A stretch of DNA of 64,000 bases from Rhizobium bangladeshense (GCF_001662075.1 NZ_LYPL01000002.1:248001-312000); one strand, 5' to 3'; shown: positions 26,664-36,719, counted from the stretch's first letter. Notes: generated by a model not told the origin, from the sequence alone. Program-made: numbers and translations.

Positions 26664-27173
26664 ATGAGTGTCCGTGATTTGATTCCCTGGGGTCGCAACA
26701 ACGGCAACCAGGTACCGAGTCTCCTTCGCGACGATGAACGCGATCCCTTCCTGTCGCTCCATCGCGAGGTCAACCGGCTGTTCGACGATGTTTTCCGCGG
26801 CTTCGGCTCCGGCCTGCCGTCATTGCGCGGCGCCAGCGGCTTCGGTGCCGGCTGGCCGAGCGTCGAAATCTCCGATAGCGACAAGGAAATCAAGGTGACT
26901 GCCGAAGTACCCGGCCTTGAGGAAAAGGACATCGAGGTCTTCCTCAATGACGGCGTGCTGACGCTGAAGGGTGAAAAGCGTTCGGAGACGGAAGACAAGG
27001 AGAAGCAGTTCTCGGAACGCTACTATGGCCGCTTTGAGCGACGCATCCCGCTCGGCACCGAGGTCAAGGAGGACCAGGTCGAGGCCACCTTCAAGAACGG
27101 CGTCTTGACCGTAAGCTTGCCAAAAACCGAAAAGGCGCAGTCACAGGTCAAGCGCATCGCCATCAGGAGCTGA
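26664..27173 (+). CDS. Small heat-shock protein Hsp20 (second copy)
   Basis: This 169-residue Hsp20 differs from its neighbour. It has MSVRDLIPWGRNNGNQVPSL at the start, the linker LHREVNRLFDDVFRGFG, and a complete alpha-crystallin domain: PSVEISDSDKEIKVTAEVPG, KDIEVFLNDGVLTLKGEKR and FKNGVLTVSLPKTEKAQ with the GVLT signature twice. This is the class-A (Hsp18-like) form common in soil bacteria. The two paralogues in tandem suggest mixed or parallel holdase systems. It follows GAAGGAG and may be co-transcribed with the first gene. Confidence 0.93.
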   Translation: MSVRDLIPWGRNNGNQVPSLLRDDERDPFLSLHREVNRLFDDVFRGFGSGLPSLRGASGFGAGWPSVEISDSDKEIKVTAEVPGLEEKDIEVFLNDGVLTLKGEKRSETEDKEKQFSERYYGRFERRIPLGTEVKEDQVEATFKNGVLTVSLPKTEKAQSQVKRIAIRS

Positions 27174-27312
27174 TCGAAACAATCGCGGCGGCCGCTCCGC
27201 GGCCGGCTCCGATCGATCTTGGCTTGCGGACCCGCTTGGCTGAACTTTGCAACGGCGGGTCCGATGAGGTCACCGGGCCCTTTGTTTCTGCGAGGCAATC
27301 CCCCGGGCGCGC

Positions 27313-27612
27313 TCACGTACGTGCGGCCCCTTGTTCCGCTGCTGCGGCGAAACCGTGACGGCAGGGCTGCTGCGCCAGCAGATCATGTTTCTCTGCAAAC
27401 GCAACGAACAGGCCACGAGCGGTTTCCGCGTCGATTTCGCCACGGAGGGCGGCAGCACAGCCCTTCAGCGCAATCGAATGGGCCGCGTCTCGGGATATGG
27501 CCGACCATTCGTCAAGATGCCGGTATGCCTCCATGACCGTTCGGAGCTCCGCAGGAAATCCAAGGCCAACAAAAATGGTGACAGGCTGTTTGAACACATC
27601 GGGTCTCATCAT
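27313..27612 (-). CDS. DUF982 domain-containing protein
   Basis: The 99-residue protein is of the DUF982 family, a rhizobial and alphaproteobacterial small family of unknown function: QPVTIFVGLGFPAELRTVME, HLDEWSAISRDAAHSIALK and IDAETARGLFVAFAEKHDLL are its conserved core. It follows a GGAAGGAG site. It converges with the second hsp20 gene. Confidence 0.85.
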   Translation of the reverse strand: MMRPDVFKQPVTIFVGLGFPAELRTVMEAYRHLDEWSAISRDAAHSIALKGCAAALRGEIDAETARGLFVAFAEKHDLLAQQPCRHGFAAAAEQGAART

Positions 27613-27928
27613 TCTCTCCTTCCCTACCGCGATGTTGGACGAGCAATCTGCGTCAAGCGCCTCCGAGCTGCGATCTGCGACGAGACTTTGCGGCCTACAA
27701 ACCGGGCGCTCGGCTGGCGCCAGATTAGTTGGTTTTTGACGATCTCCGATTCAATAGGACGAAGGAAAATTTGGTCCGTTCTGCCAGCTGTGAGCTGGAG
27801 CGACACCACCTCAATCCTCTCACGGTCAAGGTCGTGCAACGACGGCGTCCGCAAACCTCGGTCCAGTCGCGCGTCGCTTCAAACTGATGACGTACTTCCC
27901 TTGCTTGCCATACGAAGGGTGATGCGGC
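27613..27928. other. 316-base gap without a convincing gene
   Basis: The stretch holds the presumed promoter of the DUF982 gene and the 3' flank of msrB. A minus-strand frame at 27624-27854 starts only with a TTG and lacks a good ribosome binding site, so I do not call it. No clear terminator or repeat was seen. Confidence 0.4.
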
Positions 27929-28342
27929 CTATTTCCCCGGCTCGAACACCATGGCGTGGCCGTTGATGCAGTAGCGCAGGCCGGTTGGTGGCGGGCCGTC
28001 GGGGAAGACGTGGCCGAGATGGGCGTCGCAGGTGCCGCAGCGGATTTCGGTGCGCACCATGCCGTAGGTCGTATCGCGATGTTCCGTCACCGCATCGGGC
28101 GAAACGGCTTCGAAATAGCTCGGCCAGCCGCAGCCGGCATCAAATTTCGTGTCGGAGCGGAAGAGCGGCGCGTTGCAGCCGACGCAGCGGTAAAGCCCTG
28201 TCTCGAAGGAATCCCAGTAGGGGCCGGTGAAGGCGCGTTCTGTACCGTGCTGCCGGGTGATGCGGTATTGCTCGGGCGTCAGCTGCTCTTTCCATTCCGC
28301 GTCGGTCTTATAGATCTTGGCGGTGGTTGCAGTTTCGGACAT
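27929..28342 (-). CDS. msrB: Peptide-methionine (R)-S-oxide reductase
   Basis: The 137-residue MsrB repairs methionine-R-sulfoxide in proteins. The zinc ligands are C53/C56 (CVGCNAPLF) and C102/C105 ([12 protein letters not shown]), the substrate loop is [11 protein letters not shown], and the catalytic cysteine is C125 in [12 protein letters not shown]. The start at 28342 follows AAAGGAGC and yields a cytoplasmic enzyme of normal length. The frame runs on upstream to 28699 without homology. It lies close to the heat-shock genes, in keeping with a stress role. Confidence 0.95.
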   Translation of the reverse strand: MSETATTAKIYKTDAEWKEQLTPEQYRITRQHGTERAFTGPYWDSFETGLYRCVGCNAPLFRSDTKFDAGCGWPSYFEAVSPDAVTEHRDTTYGMVRTEIRCGTCDAHLGHVFPDGPPPTGLRYCINGHAMVFEPGK

Positions 28343-28531
28343 GACGTGCTCCTTTCGCCGAGGGGCGGTTCCGTCTTTCGACAAAATGTGGTGCGCCGTC
28401 CTTGCTTCATCAAGCCTTCGACGCCGTGCGGTGAGAATCGCGGCTAGCAGCAGTTCAGGGAAGGCGATTTCTTTTACATCCATTAAGGGTTTTCTGTTAG
28501 GGTTAATGTTACGTGCATCGAGGAAACATTG

Positions 28532-28747
28532 GTGTTTGAAGCGGCAATCGTCCTGCTCTACGGTCTCGTGACCGCGGTCGCCATCGCGATCACGGTGCTG
28601 GAAGGCTGGGCCAATCATGACGGCCTGACGTTCCATCGTCTTGCCGGGCTGATCGCCTGCCTGCTCTGGCCGGTGACGCTGCTGGTGTTTGTCCTGCACG
28701 GCTGGTTCGTCCGGCTGATGTCGCGTCTTTCCCGATCGATGGCCTGA
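28532..28747 (+). CDS. Small two-helix membrane protein
   Basis: The 71-residue protein has two hydrophobic segments ([20 protein letters not shown] and [20 protein letters not shown]) joined by a short polar loop, with a basic tail [10 protein letters not shown]. The GTG at 28532 lies seven bases after AGGA, better placed than the TTG at 28529. No family was recognised. It precedes the mrp operon by 130 bases on the same strand, but a separate promoter is likely. Confidence 0.6.
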   Translation: MFEAAIVLLYGLVTAVAIAITVLEGWANHDGLTFHRLAGLIACLLWPVTLLVFVLHGWFVRLMSRLSRSMA

Positions 28748-28876
28748 GGGTTTCGAACTCTTGCAGCGCGGCTTTGCTGCGACCGAAATCGCTTGAGACG
28801 GCTTCCCGTTTCGCCTAAGTCAGAAGACGAGCCGATTTGAGATCGGCTTTTCCGTCTGGCCGGTAGAGGAGGAGAC

Positions 28877-31243
28877 ATGGCCGATGTCACGGCTCTGACA
28901 TTTCTGGCCCTGTGTCTGCCGCTCGCCGGCGCCCTTGCCGCTCCCTTCGTCATCCGCATCCTCGGCGCAAACGGCGCCTGGCTGCTGGCCGCCGCTCCGC
29001 TGTTCGCCTTCCTGCATTTTCTGCGCCTGCTTCCGCAGGTCGCGCGCGGCCAGACCGTCACCGGCGGTTATGCCTGGGTGCCGAGCTACAATCTTTCCTT
29101 TTCCTGGTTCCTCGACGGGCTGTCGCTGGCCTTCGCGCTGCTGATCACCGGCATCGGCACGCTTATCGTGCTCTATGCCGGCGCCTATCTCCGGGGACAC
29201 AAGGATCAGGGCCGCTTCTTCTCGTTCATCTTTCTCTTTATGGGCGCGATGCTCGGCATCGTGGTGTCCGACAGCTTCCTGATGTTCTTCGTCTTCTGGG
29301 AACTGACGTCGATCACCTCCTTCCTGCTGATCGGCTTCGATCACGACCGCGAGGCGGCCCGCCGCGCCGCTCTGCAGGCGCTTGTCGTCACCGGCGGGGG
29401 AGGGCTGTGCCTGCTCGCCGGCCTGCTCATCCTCTGGAACATGTCGGGCGTCACGCAGATGTCGCAGCTGATCGTATCGGGTGATGTCCTGCGCGAAAGC
29501 CCGCTCTATCTCGCGGCTCTCATTCTGGTGCTCGGCGGCGCCTTCACCAAGTCGGCGCAGTTTCCCTTTCATTTCTGGCTGCCGAACGCCATGGAGGCGC
29601 CGACGCCGGTTTCGGCCTACCTGCATTCCGCCACCATGGTGAAGGCCGGCGTCTATCTGCTGATGCGGCTCAATCCGGTCATGGGCGCAACGCTCGCCTG
29701 GGAAATCCTTCTGCCCTTCTTCGGCGGGCTGACGCTGGTGGTCGGCACCGCGCTCGCCATCCGCCAGACCGACCTGAAGCTCAAGCTCGCCTATACCACC
29801 GTCTCCTCGCTCGGCCTGCTCGTCACGCTGATCGGCTTCGGTTCCGACTACGCGGTGGCGGCGGCGGCGCTCTATCTGGTGGCGCATTCCTTGTTCAAGG
29901 GGGCGCTCTTCATGGTCGCCGGCATCATCGATCACGAAACCGGCACGCGTGACATCACCCGGCTCGGCGGCCTCAGGCGGGCGATGCCGCTGACATGGAT
30001 CATCGCCCTTGCCGCGGCCTTCTCCATGGCCGGCCTGCCACCCTTCTTCGGCTTTCTCGCCAAGGAGGAGATCTATACGGCGCTCGTCGGCGGCGACATT
30101 CGCGCCATCACCTTCACCGCGATCGCCGTCTTCGGCAACGCGCTGATGTTCGCCGTCGCCTTTGCCGTGGCGCTGAAACCCTTCCTCGGCCGGCCGGCGC
30201 AGACGCCGAAAGCCGCGCATGAGGCGCCCGTCCTGCTCTGGCTCGGCCCGGCCGTTCTAGCCGTCCTCGGCCTGCTGTCGGCGGCTTTCGCGAGCTTCAC
30301 CCATGCCGCTCTGTCCTCGCCGATCGCAGCCGCGATCCGCGGGACCCCGGTTGAGATTTCCATTTCGCTGGCGCCGCATATCGGCCTGCCCTTGGCCCTG
30401 TCGCTGCTGACAGTGCTGCTCGGCATCGGCGTCTACTTGCAGCTCGATCGGGCGCGATTCTGGACGGCGGTTTTTCTGCGCGCGGCCGGGCGCGGGCCGG
30501 ACCATGGTTTCGACCTCGCCATGGCGGGCCTTGTCCGGTTCGCCGGCCGCCTCATCCGCTTTGTCCAGCCGGGACGGCTGGAGATCTATGTCGCCTGCAC
30601 CTTCCTCTGCCTCGCCGCCATCCTCATCATTCCCCCGGTCCTCTATGGCGAACTGCCGCACCTTCCCGCCTGGCCGGCAGATGTCAGGCTGTATGAATGG
30701 GCGGTGTTCCTGATCGCTGCCTTCGGCCTTGCCGCCGTGCTCGTCGCCCGCGACCGGCTGACGGCGATCGTCTCGCTCGGCATCCAGGGCTTCGCCGTCG
30801 CCGTCATCTTCCTGCTGTTCGGCGCGCCGGACCTGTCCTTCACCCAATTCATGGTCGAAACGCTTTCGGTGGTCATCCTCGCCCTCGTCATGACCAGGCT
30901 TCGGCTCTCTCCCGACGATCGGCGCTCGCCCGGGCGCAGGCTCCTGCACGGTGCGCTGGCGCTTGTCTGCGGTCTCGGTTTTTCGCTTTTGCTACTGCGG
31001 GCAACGCAGCTGCCGTTCAACGACGCGCTGACACTATTCTTCAACGCCTATTCCAAATCGATCGCCCACGGCGCCAACGTCGTCAACGTCATCATCGTCG
31101 ATTTCCGCGGCACCGACACCCTCGGCGAAATCGCTGTCGTCGCCGTGACCGGCCTTGCCATCCTGGCGCTGATCCGCATCCGTGCCGGCACCGAGCGCAG
31201 GCTTGCCGCCAATGATCCGGATGCGGTCGGAGCAGGAGAGTGA
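28877..31243 (+). CDS. mrpA: Mrp-type Na+(K+)/H+ antiporter subunit A
   Basis: The 788-residue polytopic protein is the largest Mrp/Pha subunit, homologous to complex I NuoL. Proton-channel features are [40 protein letters not shown] and [20 protein letters not shown]. The C-terminal MrpB-like/MbhE-like extension ([20 protein letters not shown]) is present. It exchanges cytoplasmic sodium or potassium for protons. Subunit B is a separate gene here; some rhizobial operons have A and B fused. It starts a run of seven overlapping genes. Confidence 0.93.
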   Translation: MADVTALTFLALCLPLAGALAAPFVIRILGANGAWLLAAAPLFAFLHFLRLLPQVARGQTVTGGYAWVPSYNLSFSWFLDGLSLAFALLITGIGTLIVLYAGAYLRGHKDQGRFFSFIFLFMGAMLGIVVSDSFLMFFVFWELTSITSFLLIGFDHDREAARRAALQALVVTGGGGLCLLAGLLILWNMSGVTQMSQLIVSGDVLRESPLYLAALILVLGGAFTKSAQFPFHFWLPNAMEAPTPVSAYLHSATMVKAGVYLLMRLNPVMGATLAWEILLPFFGGLTLVVGTALAIRQTDLKLKLAYTTVSSLGLLVTLIGFGSDYAVAAAALYLVAHSLFKGALFMVAGIIDHETGTRDITRLGGLRRAMPLTWIIALAAAFSMAGLPPFFGFLAKEEIYTALVGGDIRAITFTAIAVFGNALMFAVAFAVALKPFLGRPAQTPKAAHEAPVLLWLGPAVLAVLGLLSAAFASFTHAALSSPIAAAIRGTPVEISISLAPHIGLPLALSLLTVLLGIGVYLQLDRARFWTAVFLRAAGRGPDHGFDLAMAGLVRFAGRLIRFVQPGRLEIYVACTFLCLAAILIIPPVLYGELPHLPAWPADVRLYEWAVFLIAAFGLAAVLVARDRLTAIVSLGIQGFAVAVIFLLFGAPDLSFTQFMVETLSVVILALVMTRLRLSPDDRRSPGRRLLHGALALVCGLGFSLLLLRATQLPFNDALTLFFNAYSKSIAHGANVVNVIIVDFRGTDTLGEIAVVAVTGLAILALIRIRAGTERRLAANDPDAVGAGE

Positions 31244-31247
31244 TGAC

Positions 31248-31667
31248 GTGAACACCCTGATCTTCCGCACCGTCGCCCCGTTCCTCACCGCGCTGATGCT
31301 GCTTTTTTCCGTCTTTGTGCTGCTGCGCGGCCATAACGAGCCGGGCGGCGGCTTCATCGGCGGGCTGATCGCCGCCTCGGGACTGGCGATCTACGGCATT
31401 GCCCGCGGCGTCGCCGCCGTTCGCCGCGCCCTGTTCTTCCACCCGCTGTCGATTGCCGGCTGCGGCCTGCTGCTGTCGACCGCGGCCGGTCTTTTCTCCA
31501 TCCTCTTCGGCGTTCCCTTCATGACCGGCCTCTGGATCTATCCGAACCTTCTCGGCCTCGAGGTGCCGCTGTCGAGCGTCATGCTCTTCGACGTCGGCGT
31601 CTATCTCGTCGTGCTCGGCGCCATTACCTCGATAGCGCTGGCATTGGAAGAAAAGGAGGTGGAGTGA
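31248..31667 (+). CDS. mrpB: Mrp antiporter subunit B
   Basis: The 139-residue membrane protein is the MnhB-type subunit: [20 protein letters not shown], then the family signature [20 protein letters not shown]. It starts with GTG at 31248, four bases after the mrpA stop and behind GGAGAG, so translation is coupled. It is part of the Mrp membrane complex with A, C, D, E, F and G. Confidence 0.92.
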   Translation: MNTLIFRTVAPFLTALMLLFSVFVLLRGHNEPGGGFIGGLIAASGLAIYGIARGVAAVRRALFFHPLSIAGCGLLLSTAAGLFSILFGVPFMTGLWIYPNLLGLEVPLSSVMLFDVGVYLVVLGAITSIALALEEKEVE

Positions 31668-32044
31668 TGGAACCGCTTCTTGCGATCCTCGTCGGCCTGT
31701 TCTTTGCCGCCGCCATCTATCTGATGCTGTCGAGATTCTCGATCAGCATCATGCTCGGCATCGCCATCCTCGGCAATGCGGTCAACCTGCTGCTCTTTAC
31801 ATCAGGCCGGCTGACACGTGAGGTGCCGCCGATCATCCCGGCGGGCCTCGACGCCTTGCCCGCCGGCGCCGCCAACCCGCTGCCGCAGGCGCTCATCCTG
31901 ACGGCGATCGTCATCTCTTTTTCCTTCTTCGCCTTCCTGCTGGTGCTGACCTACCGCGCCTATCAGGATCTCGGCACCGACGACACCAGCGAAATGCGCG
32001 CCGCCGAGCCCGACGACCGGCCGCTGCCGCCATTGGGGTATTGA
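31667..32044 (+). CDS. mrpC: Mrp antiporter subunit C (NuoK-like)
   Basis: This 125-residue protein is homologous to complex I NuoK, with three helices: LLAILVGLFFAAAIYLMLSR, IMLGIAILGNAVNLLLF and QALILTAIVISFSFFAFLL. The ATG overlaps the mrpB stop by one base (TGATG) behind GGAGGTGGAG. The tail DTSEMRAAEPDDRPLPPLGY is hydrophilic. Confidence 0.92.
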   Translation: MEPLLAILVGLFFAAAIYLMLSRFSISIMLGIAILGNAVNLLLFTSGRLTREVPPIIPAGLDALPAGAANPLPQALILTAIVISFSFFAFLLVLTYRAYQDLGTDDTSEMRAAEPDDRPLPPLGY

Positions 32045-32060
32045 TGCGAATTTCGGTGCG

Positions 32061-32100
32061 GATGCTCACCCCCCTCTGCCCTGTCGGGCATCCCGGAGGC
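32061..32100. repeat. Partial intergenic repeat inside the mrp operon
   Basis: CTCACCCCCCTCTGCCCTGTCGG with the small inverted repeat TGCCC-TGTC-GGGCA looks like the end of a repeat I recall as common between rhizobial genes. It fills most of the 64-base gap between mrpC and mrpD, the only real gap inside the operon after mrpB, and ends next to the GGAGG of mrpD. Assigned from memory of such repeats, hence low confidence. Confidence 0.4.
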
Positions 32101-32108
32101 CACATCTG

Positions 32109-33662
32109 ATGGCCGCTCCCACCGCTACCGTCGATCTCGCCGCCGCCCTGGTCACCGCCCCGGTCCCCATCGGTCATTGGCTCGCCATCCTGCCGGTCGC
32201 CCATTGCATCACGCTCGGCGCCGTGCTGCTGATGGTGCGCGTCTATCCCCGGCTGCAGGCCTGGCTGGCCATCTCGGGCCTTGCGGGCCTGGCGCTGATG
32301 GATGCGGCGCTGCTGGCCAAGGTCGCGGCCGAAGGGCCGCTGACCATGGTCATGGGGCGCTGGCTGCCGCCCTTCGGCATCGCCTTCACCGTCGATCTCT
32401 TCGGTGCGCTGATGGCCTTCGCCGCAGCCCTTGCGGGGCTCGCCGGCGGCATCTATGCGCTGGCCGATATCGGCGAAAGCGGCCGCCGATACGGTTTCTT
32501 CCCGCTGCTCATGCTGCTGATGGCCGGTGTCACCGGCGCCTTTCTCACCGGCGACGTCTTCAATCTCTATGTCTGGTTCGAGGTGCTGCTGATCTCGTCC
32601 TTCGGGCTGATCATCCTCGGCTCGGAGCGGCAGCAGATCGACGGCGCACTGAAATATGCGGTGCTCAATCTGATCGCCACGACCCTGTTCCTGGTCGGCG
32701 TCGGCATTCTCTATGCCGTCTTCGGCACGCTCAACATGGCCGATATCGCCGGGAAGGCGAGGGATATCAGCGGCACGGCGCCGCTGATATCGCTGGCAAG
32801 CCTCTTTCTGCTTGCCTTCGCCATGAAGGCGGCCGCCTTCCCGGTCAATTTCTGGCTGCCCGCCGCCTATCATACGCCGCGCATCACCATCTCGGCGCTG
32901 TTTGCTGGCCTGCTGACCAAGGTCGGCATCTACGCGCTGGTCCGGGTGATGGTCATGCTGCTGCCGGCCGAACGCGCCGAACTCAGCCTTGTGATCGCGC
33001 TCGCGGCCGCCGCGACCATTCTCGTCGGCGCGCTCGGCGCTCTGGCCGAAAACGACATCCGCAGGCTGTTCGGCCATGTCGTCATATCGGGCATCGGTAA
33101 CATGCTTGCCGGCGTCGCGCTCGGCAATGCCGGCGGCATCGGCGGCGCGGTCTTCTACGCGCTTCATTCCATGGTGCTGATGACGGCACTTTATCTTGCC
33201 GCCGGCGAGATCGGCCGGCGCGGCGGCGGCTTTTGCCTGTCGGATCTCGGCGGGCTCTATCGGCAAAGCGGCGGCTTCACCGCGCTGTCGCTCGTGCTCT
33301 TCCTTGCCGCCTGTGGCCTTCCGCCCTTTTCCGGCTTCTGGCCGAAGGTCATGCTCGTCAAGGCCTCGCTCGATAGCGGTGCCTGGTGGCTGGCGGCGAC
33401 AATCCTCGCCGGCGGTTTCCTGACGACCATCGCCTTCGGTCGCCTCTTCCTCCTTGCCTATTGGCGCCCCGCTCCGATGGCGCTCGCGTCGTCGAAACCC
33501 TCCTGGCGCACTGGCCTGCCGCTGGCCGCGCTGACCGTGCTCACGATCGGCTTCGGCATCCTGCCGGAACGGCTGCTGGCGCTGTCGCAAGCGGCCGCCG
33601 CCGGCCTTGCTGATCCCCAGGCCTATCTCCATTCGGTCTTTCCGCAAGGAGGTCAGCGGTGA
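32109..33662 (+). CDS. mrpD: Mrp antiporter subunit D (NuoM/N-like)
   Basis: The 517-residue polytopic protein resembles complex I antiporter-like subunits. It has FNLYVWFEVLLISSFGLIIL (glutamate in the key helix), KAAAFPVNFWLPAAYHTPRI with its conserved lysine and histidine, and LFGHVVISGIGNMLAGVALG. It should form a proton path beside MrpA. The GGAGG site lies in the repeat-containing gap. The end overlaps the GTG of mrpE by four bases. Confidence 0.93.
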   Translation: MAAPTATVDLAAALVTAPVPIGHWLAILPVAHCITLGAVLLMVRVYPRLQAWLAISGLAGLALMDAALLAKVAAEGPLTMVMGRWLPPFGIAFTVDLFGALMAFAAALAGLAGGIYALADIGESGRRYGFFPLLMLLMAGVTGAFLTGDVFNLYVWFEVLLISSFGLIILGSERQQIDGALKYAVLNLIATTLFLVGVGILYAVFGTLNMADIAGKARDISGTAPLISLASLFLLAFAMKAAAFPVNFWLPAAYHTPRITISALFAGLLTKVGIYALVRVMVMLLPAERAELSLVIALAAAATILVGALGALAENDIRRLFGHVVISGIGNMLAGVALGNAGGIGGAVFYALHSMVLMTALYLAAGEIGRRGGGFCLSDLGGLYRQSGGFTALSLVLFLAACGLPPFSGFWPKVMLVKASLDSGAWWLAATILAGGFLTTIAFGRLFLLAYWRPAPMALASSKPSWRTGLPLAALTVLTIGFGILPERLLALSQAAAAGLADPQAYLHSVFPQGGQR

Positions 33663-34132
33663 TCGCCTTCGTCTTCAACCTGCTGCTCGCCATCGCCTGG
33701 GTCACTGTTACCGGCAACGCTTCGCTGCATAATTTCGTCTTCGGCTTCCTGCTGGCGGCCCTGACGCTGGCCGTCATCCGCGAACCCTTCGGCGGCAGGG
33801 GGTATCTGCGTCGCACCCGCCTGGTGCTGTCGCTCATTGCCCTCTTCCTCAAGGAACTGTCGCTGTCGGCCTGGAAGGTCACGCTCACCGTTCTCTCGCC
33901 GGATATGAAACTGAAGCCAGGCATCTTCGCCTTTCCTCTGACGGTGACGAGCGATTTCGAAATTACCCTGCTTGCGAATCTCATCACGCTGACACCAGGC
34001 ACGCTTTCCGTCGATGTCTCGACAGATCGCCGCACGCTCTATGTCCACGCGCTCGATTGCTCCGATCCGGAGGAGACAAGGCGCGGCATCGCCAGTGGTT
34101 TCGAACGCAAGATCATGGAGGCCTTCCGGTGA
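33659..34132 (+). CDS. mrpE: Mrp antiporter subunit E
   Basis: The 157-residue protein has two or three N-terminal membrane segments ([36 protein letters not shown]) and a cytoplasmic domain with [20 protein letters not shown], the MrpE signature. It starts with a GTG overlapping the mrpD stop. The end overlaps the GTG of mrpF by four bases. Confidence 0.92.
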   Translation: MIAFVFNLLLAIAWVTVTGNASLHNFVFGFLLAALTLAVIREPFGGRGYLRRTRLVLSLIALFLKELSLSAWKVTLTVLSPDMKLKPGIFAFPLTVTSDFEITLLANLITLTPGTLSVDVSTDRRTLYVHALDCSDPEETRRGIASGFERKIMEAFR

Positions 34133-34482
34133 TCACGCCTGCCGCCATCGTCGCCGTCGCATCCGCGGCCGCTCTCGTCATCCTCGGCCTGGCACTGCTT
34201 TTGACCGTCTGGCGCGTCGTTGCCGGCCCGACATTGCCGGATCGCATCCTCGCCCTCGACATGCTGACCGGCATCGCCATCGGCTTCATCGCCGTCATTG
34301 CGGTCAAAACAGGGTTTTCTCTCTATATCGATATCGCCATCTCGCTCGGCCTCGTCGGCTTCCTGGCGACCGTCGCCTTCGCCCGCTTCGTGCTGTCGCG
34401 CGGCAACATCAAAGCGCCGCCATCGGCGTCCGCAGCCAAGGGCGGCGCAAAGACGCGCCGGGCAGGGAGGAAGGGACGATGA
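34129..34482 (+). CDS. mrpF: Mrp antiporter subunit F
   Basis: The 117-residue protein has three helices with the MrpF core [20 protein letters not shown], whose aspartate is essential for antiport in studied systems, and [20 protein letters not shown]. The tail is short and basic ([13 protein letters not shown]). It starts with a GTG overlapping mrpE and overlaps mrpG by four bases. Confidence 0.92.
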   Translation: MITPAAIVAVASAAALVILGLALLLTVWRVVAGPTLPDRILALDMLTGIAIGFIAVIAVKTGFSLYIDIAISLGLVGFLATVAFARFVLSRGNIKAPPSASAAKGGAKTRRAGRKGR

Positions 34483-34811
34483 TGGCTTATCTCGTCGCAG
34501 CCGTCACCGCGCTGCTGCTGGTTGCCGGTGCGCTCTTCGCCCTTGCGGCGGCCATCGGCCTGGTGCGGCTGCCCGATCTCTACACGCGCATGCACTCGGC
34601 TTCGAAGGCCGGCACCGTCGGATCCGGCTTGCTGCTCTTTGCCGCCGGCCTCTATTCGCAGGACCCGGCGGTTATCGCCCGCGCCCTTGCCGGCTTCGTC
34701 TTCTTCCTGTTGACGGCGCCGGTTTCCGCCCATCTGCTGGCCAGGGCGGCCCATCGTTCGGGATACGATCTCGGCGCCGTCTCGGTATGCGATGATATGC
34801 GCGAACGCTGA
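34479..34811 (+). CDS. mrpG: Mrp antiporter subunit G
   Basis: The 110-residue protein is the last Mrp subunit, with [20 protein letters not shown], the strongly conserved MrpG stretch, and a final helix [20 protein letters not shown]. The ATG at 34479 (or the next at 34482) overlaps the mrpF stop. No obvious terminator follows within 40 bases. Confidence 0.92.
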   Translation: MMAYLVAAVTALLLVAGALFALAAAIGLVRLPDLYTRMHSASKAGTVGSGLLLFAAGLYSQDPAVIARALAGFVFFLLTAPVSAHLLARAAHRSGYDLGAVSVCDDMRER

Positions 34812-35251
34812 GGGGTTGCTATTGCCATCTTAACCTGTTTTACGTCTGACTTATGCACAGGAAGCTGTGAGTAAAGCTTGGCCTAAAGTCCTATAATTCT
34901 TCGCCGGGCATTTTTTCTCAAGAAAAACGACAAATAATAATTGGCCTTTCGGCCAAACGATGGTATTTGAAAATGCAAGTAGAATTCTGATTGTGAATTA
35001 CAATCGTACTGCTTCCAAGTCCCTCAGTTTTGATTTTTCAATGTCTAAACTGGGGCCATCGCCTGGAGCATGACGTAGTGGTTTTTGGTCAGGCAGTATA
35101 AGAACAGGTCTCGAACTTCGGAATCTAGGGGTGGATTTCACGTTTTTCGAAACAGAAGATTGCTTCCTGTGCTTTTGCTGTTCGCTTCTACGAGGCGGGT
35201 CTTTGGTGTGACAGTCAAAGATCGTTTGAGCATGCTAACAGGAGAAGAAAT
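34812..35251. promoter_or_regulatory. AT-rich 440-base region upstream of mucR with palindromes
   Basis: This stretch is clearly richer in A and T than its surroundings and has no gene. It contains TTGGCC-TTTC-GGCCAA (34941-34956) and GATTGT-GAATT-ACAATC (34989-35005), both perfect inverted repeats. Ros/MucR proteins bind AT-rich DNA and repress their own genes, so this is the likely autoregulatory region. The exact site is not determined. Confidence 0.5.
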
Positions 35252-35683
35252 ATGACGGATATGGCGACCGGCAATGGGCCGGAGCTGCTTGTGGAACTGA
35301 CGGCCGACATCGTGGCGGCTTATGTCAGCAACCATGTTGTCCCGGTCAGCGACCTGGCGAATCTGATTTCCGACGTGCATTCGGCACTGAGCAACACGTC
35401 CGTACCGCAGCCCGCTGCGGCCGTTGTCGAAAAGCAGAAGCCTGCAGTCTCTGTCCGCAAGTCCGTACAGGACGAGCAGATTACGTGTTTGGAATGTGGC
35501 GGCAACTTCAAGTCCCTCAAGCGTCACCTGATGACGCATCACTCTCTCTCGCCGGAAGAATACCGCGAGAAGTGGGACCTGCCGACCGACTACCCGATGG
35601 TAGCGCCCGCCTATGCCGAAGCGCGTTCGCGCCTGGCAAAGGAAATGGGCCTGGGTCAGCGCCGCAAGCGCGGCCGCGGCTGA
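35252..35683 (+). CDS. mucR: Ros/MucR-type zinc-finger transcriptional regulator
   Basis: The 143-residue DNA-binding protein controls exopolysaccharide, motility and cell-cycle genes in relatives. The prokaryotic zinc finger shows C79 and C82 (CLECGG), H92 and H97 (RHLMTHH), the same spacing as Agrobacterium Ros, followed by [20 protein letters not shown] and a basic end QRRKRGRG. The first 70 residues form the oligomerisation domain ([20 protein letters not shown]). The gene is flanked by AT-rich DNA and followed by a strong terminator. RosR is an alternative name for Rhizobium members. Confidence 0.93.
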   Translation: MTDMATGNGPELLVELTADIVAAYVSNHVVPVSDLANLISDVHSALSNTSVPQPAAAVVEKQKPAVSVRKSVQDEQITCLECGGNFKSLKRHLMTHHSLSPEEYREKWDLPTDYPMVAPAYAEARSRLAKEMGLGQRRKRGRG

Positions 35684-35707
35684 GCTTTTTCGAAAGCAAT
35701 CAACGAC

Positions 35708-35734
35708 AAAAGCCGGGTCTTGCGCCCGGCTTTT
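35708..35734 (+). terminator. Rho-independent terminator of mucR
   Basis: AAAAGCCGGG, a short loop and CCCGGCTTTT form a perfect 10-bp arm pair ending in TTTTCTGTCT, 25 bases after the mucR stop. Confidence 0.85.
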
Positions 35735-36052
35735 CTGTCTGCAACGCGACTGTGATTCCAAAAAACGCGAGCGGTTTTCGGGCGGCATTTTGTTCCGACT
35801 CATTAATTGAGAACCGGAATCAGACTTTAGTCCGGGGGAGGTCCGAAATCATCCTGATCCAAGCGACGAAAATAATCTTTCAGACTATTTTGCGCCGATC
35901 GGAAATGAAGCAGGTGAAGACGGGATATCACAGGGAGCCGCATCTTATGCTTCCGGGGTGAAGCGTAGAATGTATTCCTATACTATAAGAAAGTTTTAAT
36001 ATACTAAATCACGCGGCGCTGCCACGCGCGTTGGGGCCGAATCGAATCACGT
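35735..36052. other. AT-rich gap between mucR and sufE
   Basis: No gene is supported in this 318-base stretch, which lies downstream of both convergent neighbours. The last 100 bases are strongly AT-rich (TATTCCTATACTATAAGAAAG). No further terminator or repeat was seen. Confidence 0.4.
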
Positions 36053-36475
36053 TCAAGCCGCGGCGCGGACGTTCGCCTCTTCCCGGATTCTCCTCACCAT
36101 CGAGCGCAGTCCGTTCGAGCGTTGCGACGACAGGTTCTCCACCAGTCCGATCTTCGAAAAGATTTCGAAGGCATCGAGCGCGGCGATCTCCGATGCCGGC
36201 TTGCCGGAATAGGTGGCAAGCACGATGGCGACGAGGCCGCGCACGATATGGGCGTCGGAATCGCCCTCGAAGCTCATGATCGGGTTGTCCGGATCGCCCG
36301 ACGTGTGCGTCACCAGCCACACCTGGCTGGCGCAGCCCATCACCTTGTTCTCGGAGGTGCGCTTTTCCTCGGCCAGCTCGGGCAGCGCCTTGCCGAGTTC
36401 GATGACATAGCGGTAGCGGTCTTCCCAATCGTCCAGGAAGGCAAAGTCGTCGATGATCTGGTCGAGGGATGCCAT
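36053..36475 (-). CDS. sufE: SufE family sulfur acceptor protein
   Basis: The 140-residue protein takes persulfide sulfur from a cysteine desulfurase (SufS) and passes it to the Fe-S scaffold. The acceptor is C48 in KVMGCASQVWL; other conserved parts are DDWEDRYRYVIELGKALP at the start and the GLVAIVLATYSGK helix. I use the ATG at 36475 (MASLDQIIDDF); upstream extension to 36535 has no homology. It is away from any suf operon in this window. Confidence 0.9.
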   Translation of the reverse strand: MASLDQIIDDFAFLDDWEDRYRYVIELGKALPELAEEKRTSENKVMGCASQVWLVTHTSGDPDNPIMSFEGDSDAHIVRGLVAIVLATYSGKPASEIAALDAFEIFSKIGLVENLSSQRSNGLRSMVRRIREEANVRAAA

Positions 36476-36682
36476 GGAAAGCCTTTCACCATTGGCATGC
36501 CGGCAAAGCTGCACGGCAATTTTGCCTCCGGACATGCTCTAGTACTGCATATAGGTGAAAGACCGGAAGATTTGAACCGTTAAAGCGCGTCGCGGCCTCT
36601 CGTATTCGCCCGTGCTGCGGTTTTTTTTTGTTTGGGCATGTCGCGCAAGACCCCGCCGCATATTTATGCGTGACACGTTCTG

Positions 36683-36719
36683 AAAAGAAACGCCGTGAGG
36701 GATGGGCATCCTCACGGCG
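36683..36719 (-). terminator. Rho-independent terminator on the minus strand
   Basis: Read on the minus strand, CGCCGTGAGG, a nine-base loop and CCTCACGGCG form a perfect 10-bp stem followed by TTTCTTTTC. It lies about 180 bases after the stop of the DUF5330 gene and before the sufE promoter, so it should end the DUF5330 transcript. Confidence 0.75.

Noticed and set aside
27624..27854. Small minus-strand gene upstream of the DUF982 gene
   Set aside because: The only full-length start is a TTG without a ribosome site, and the protein matches nothing I know.
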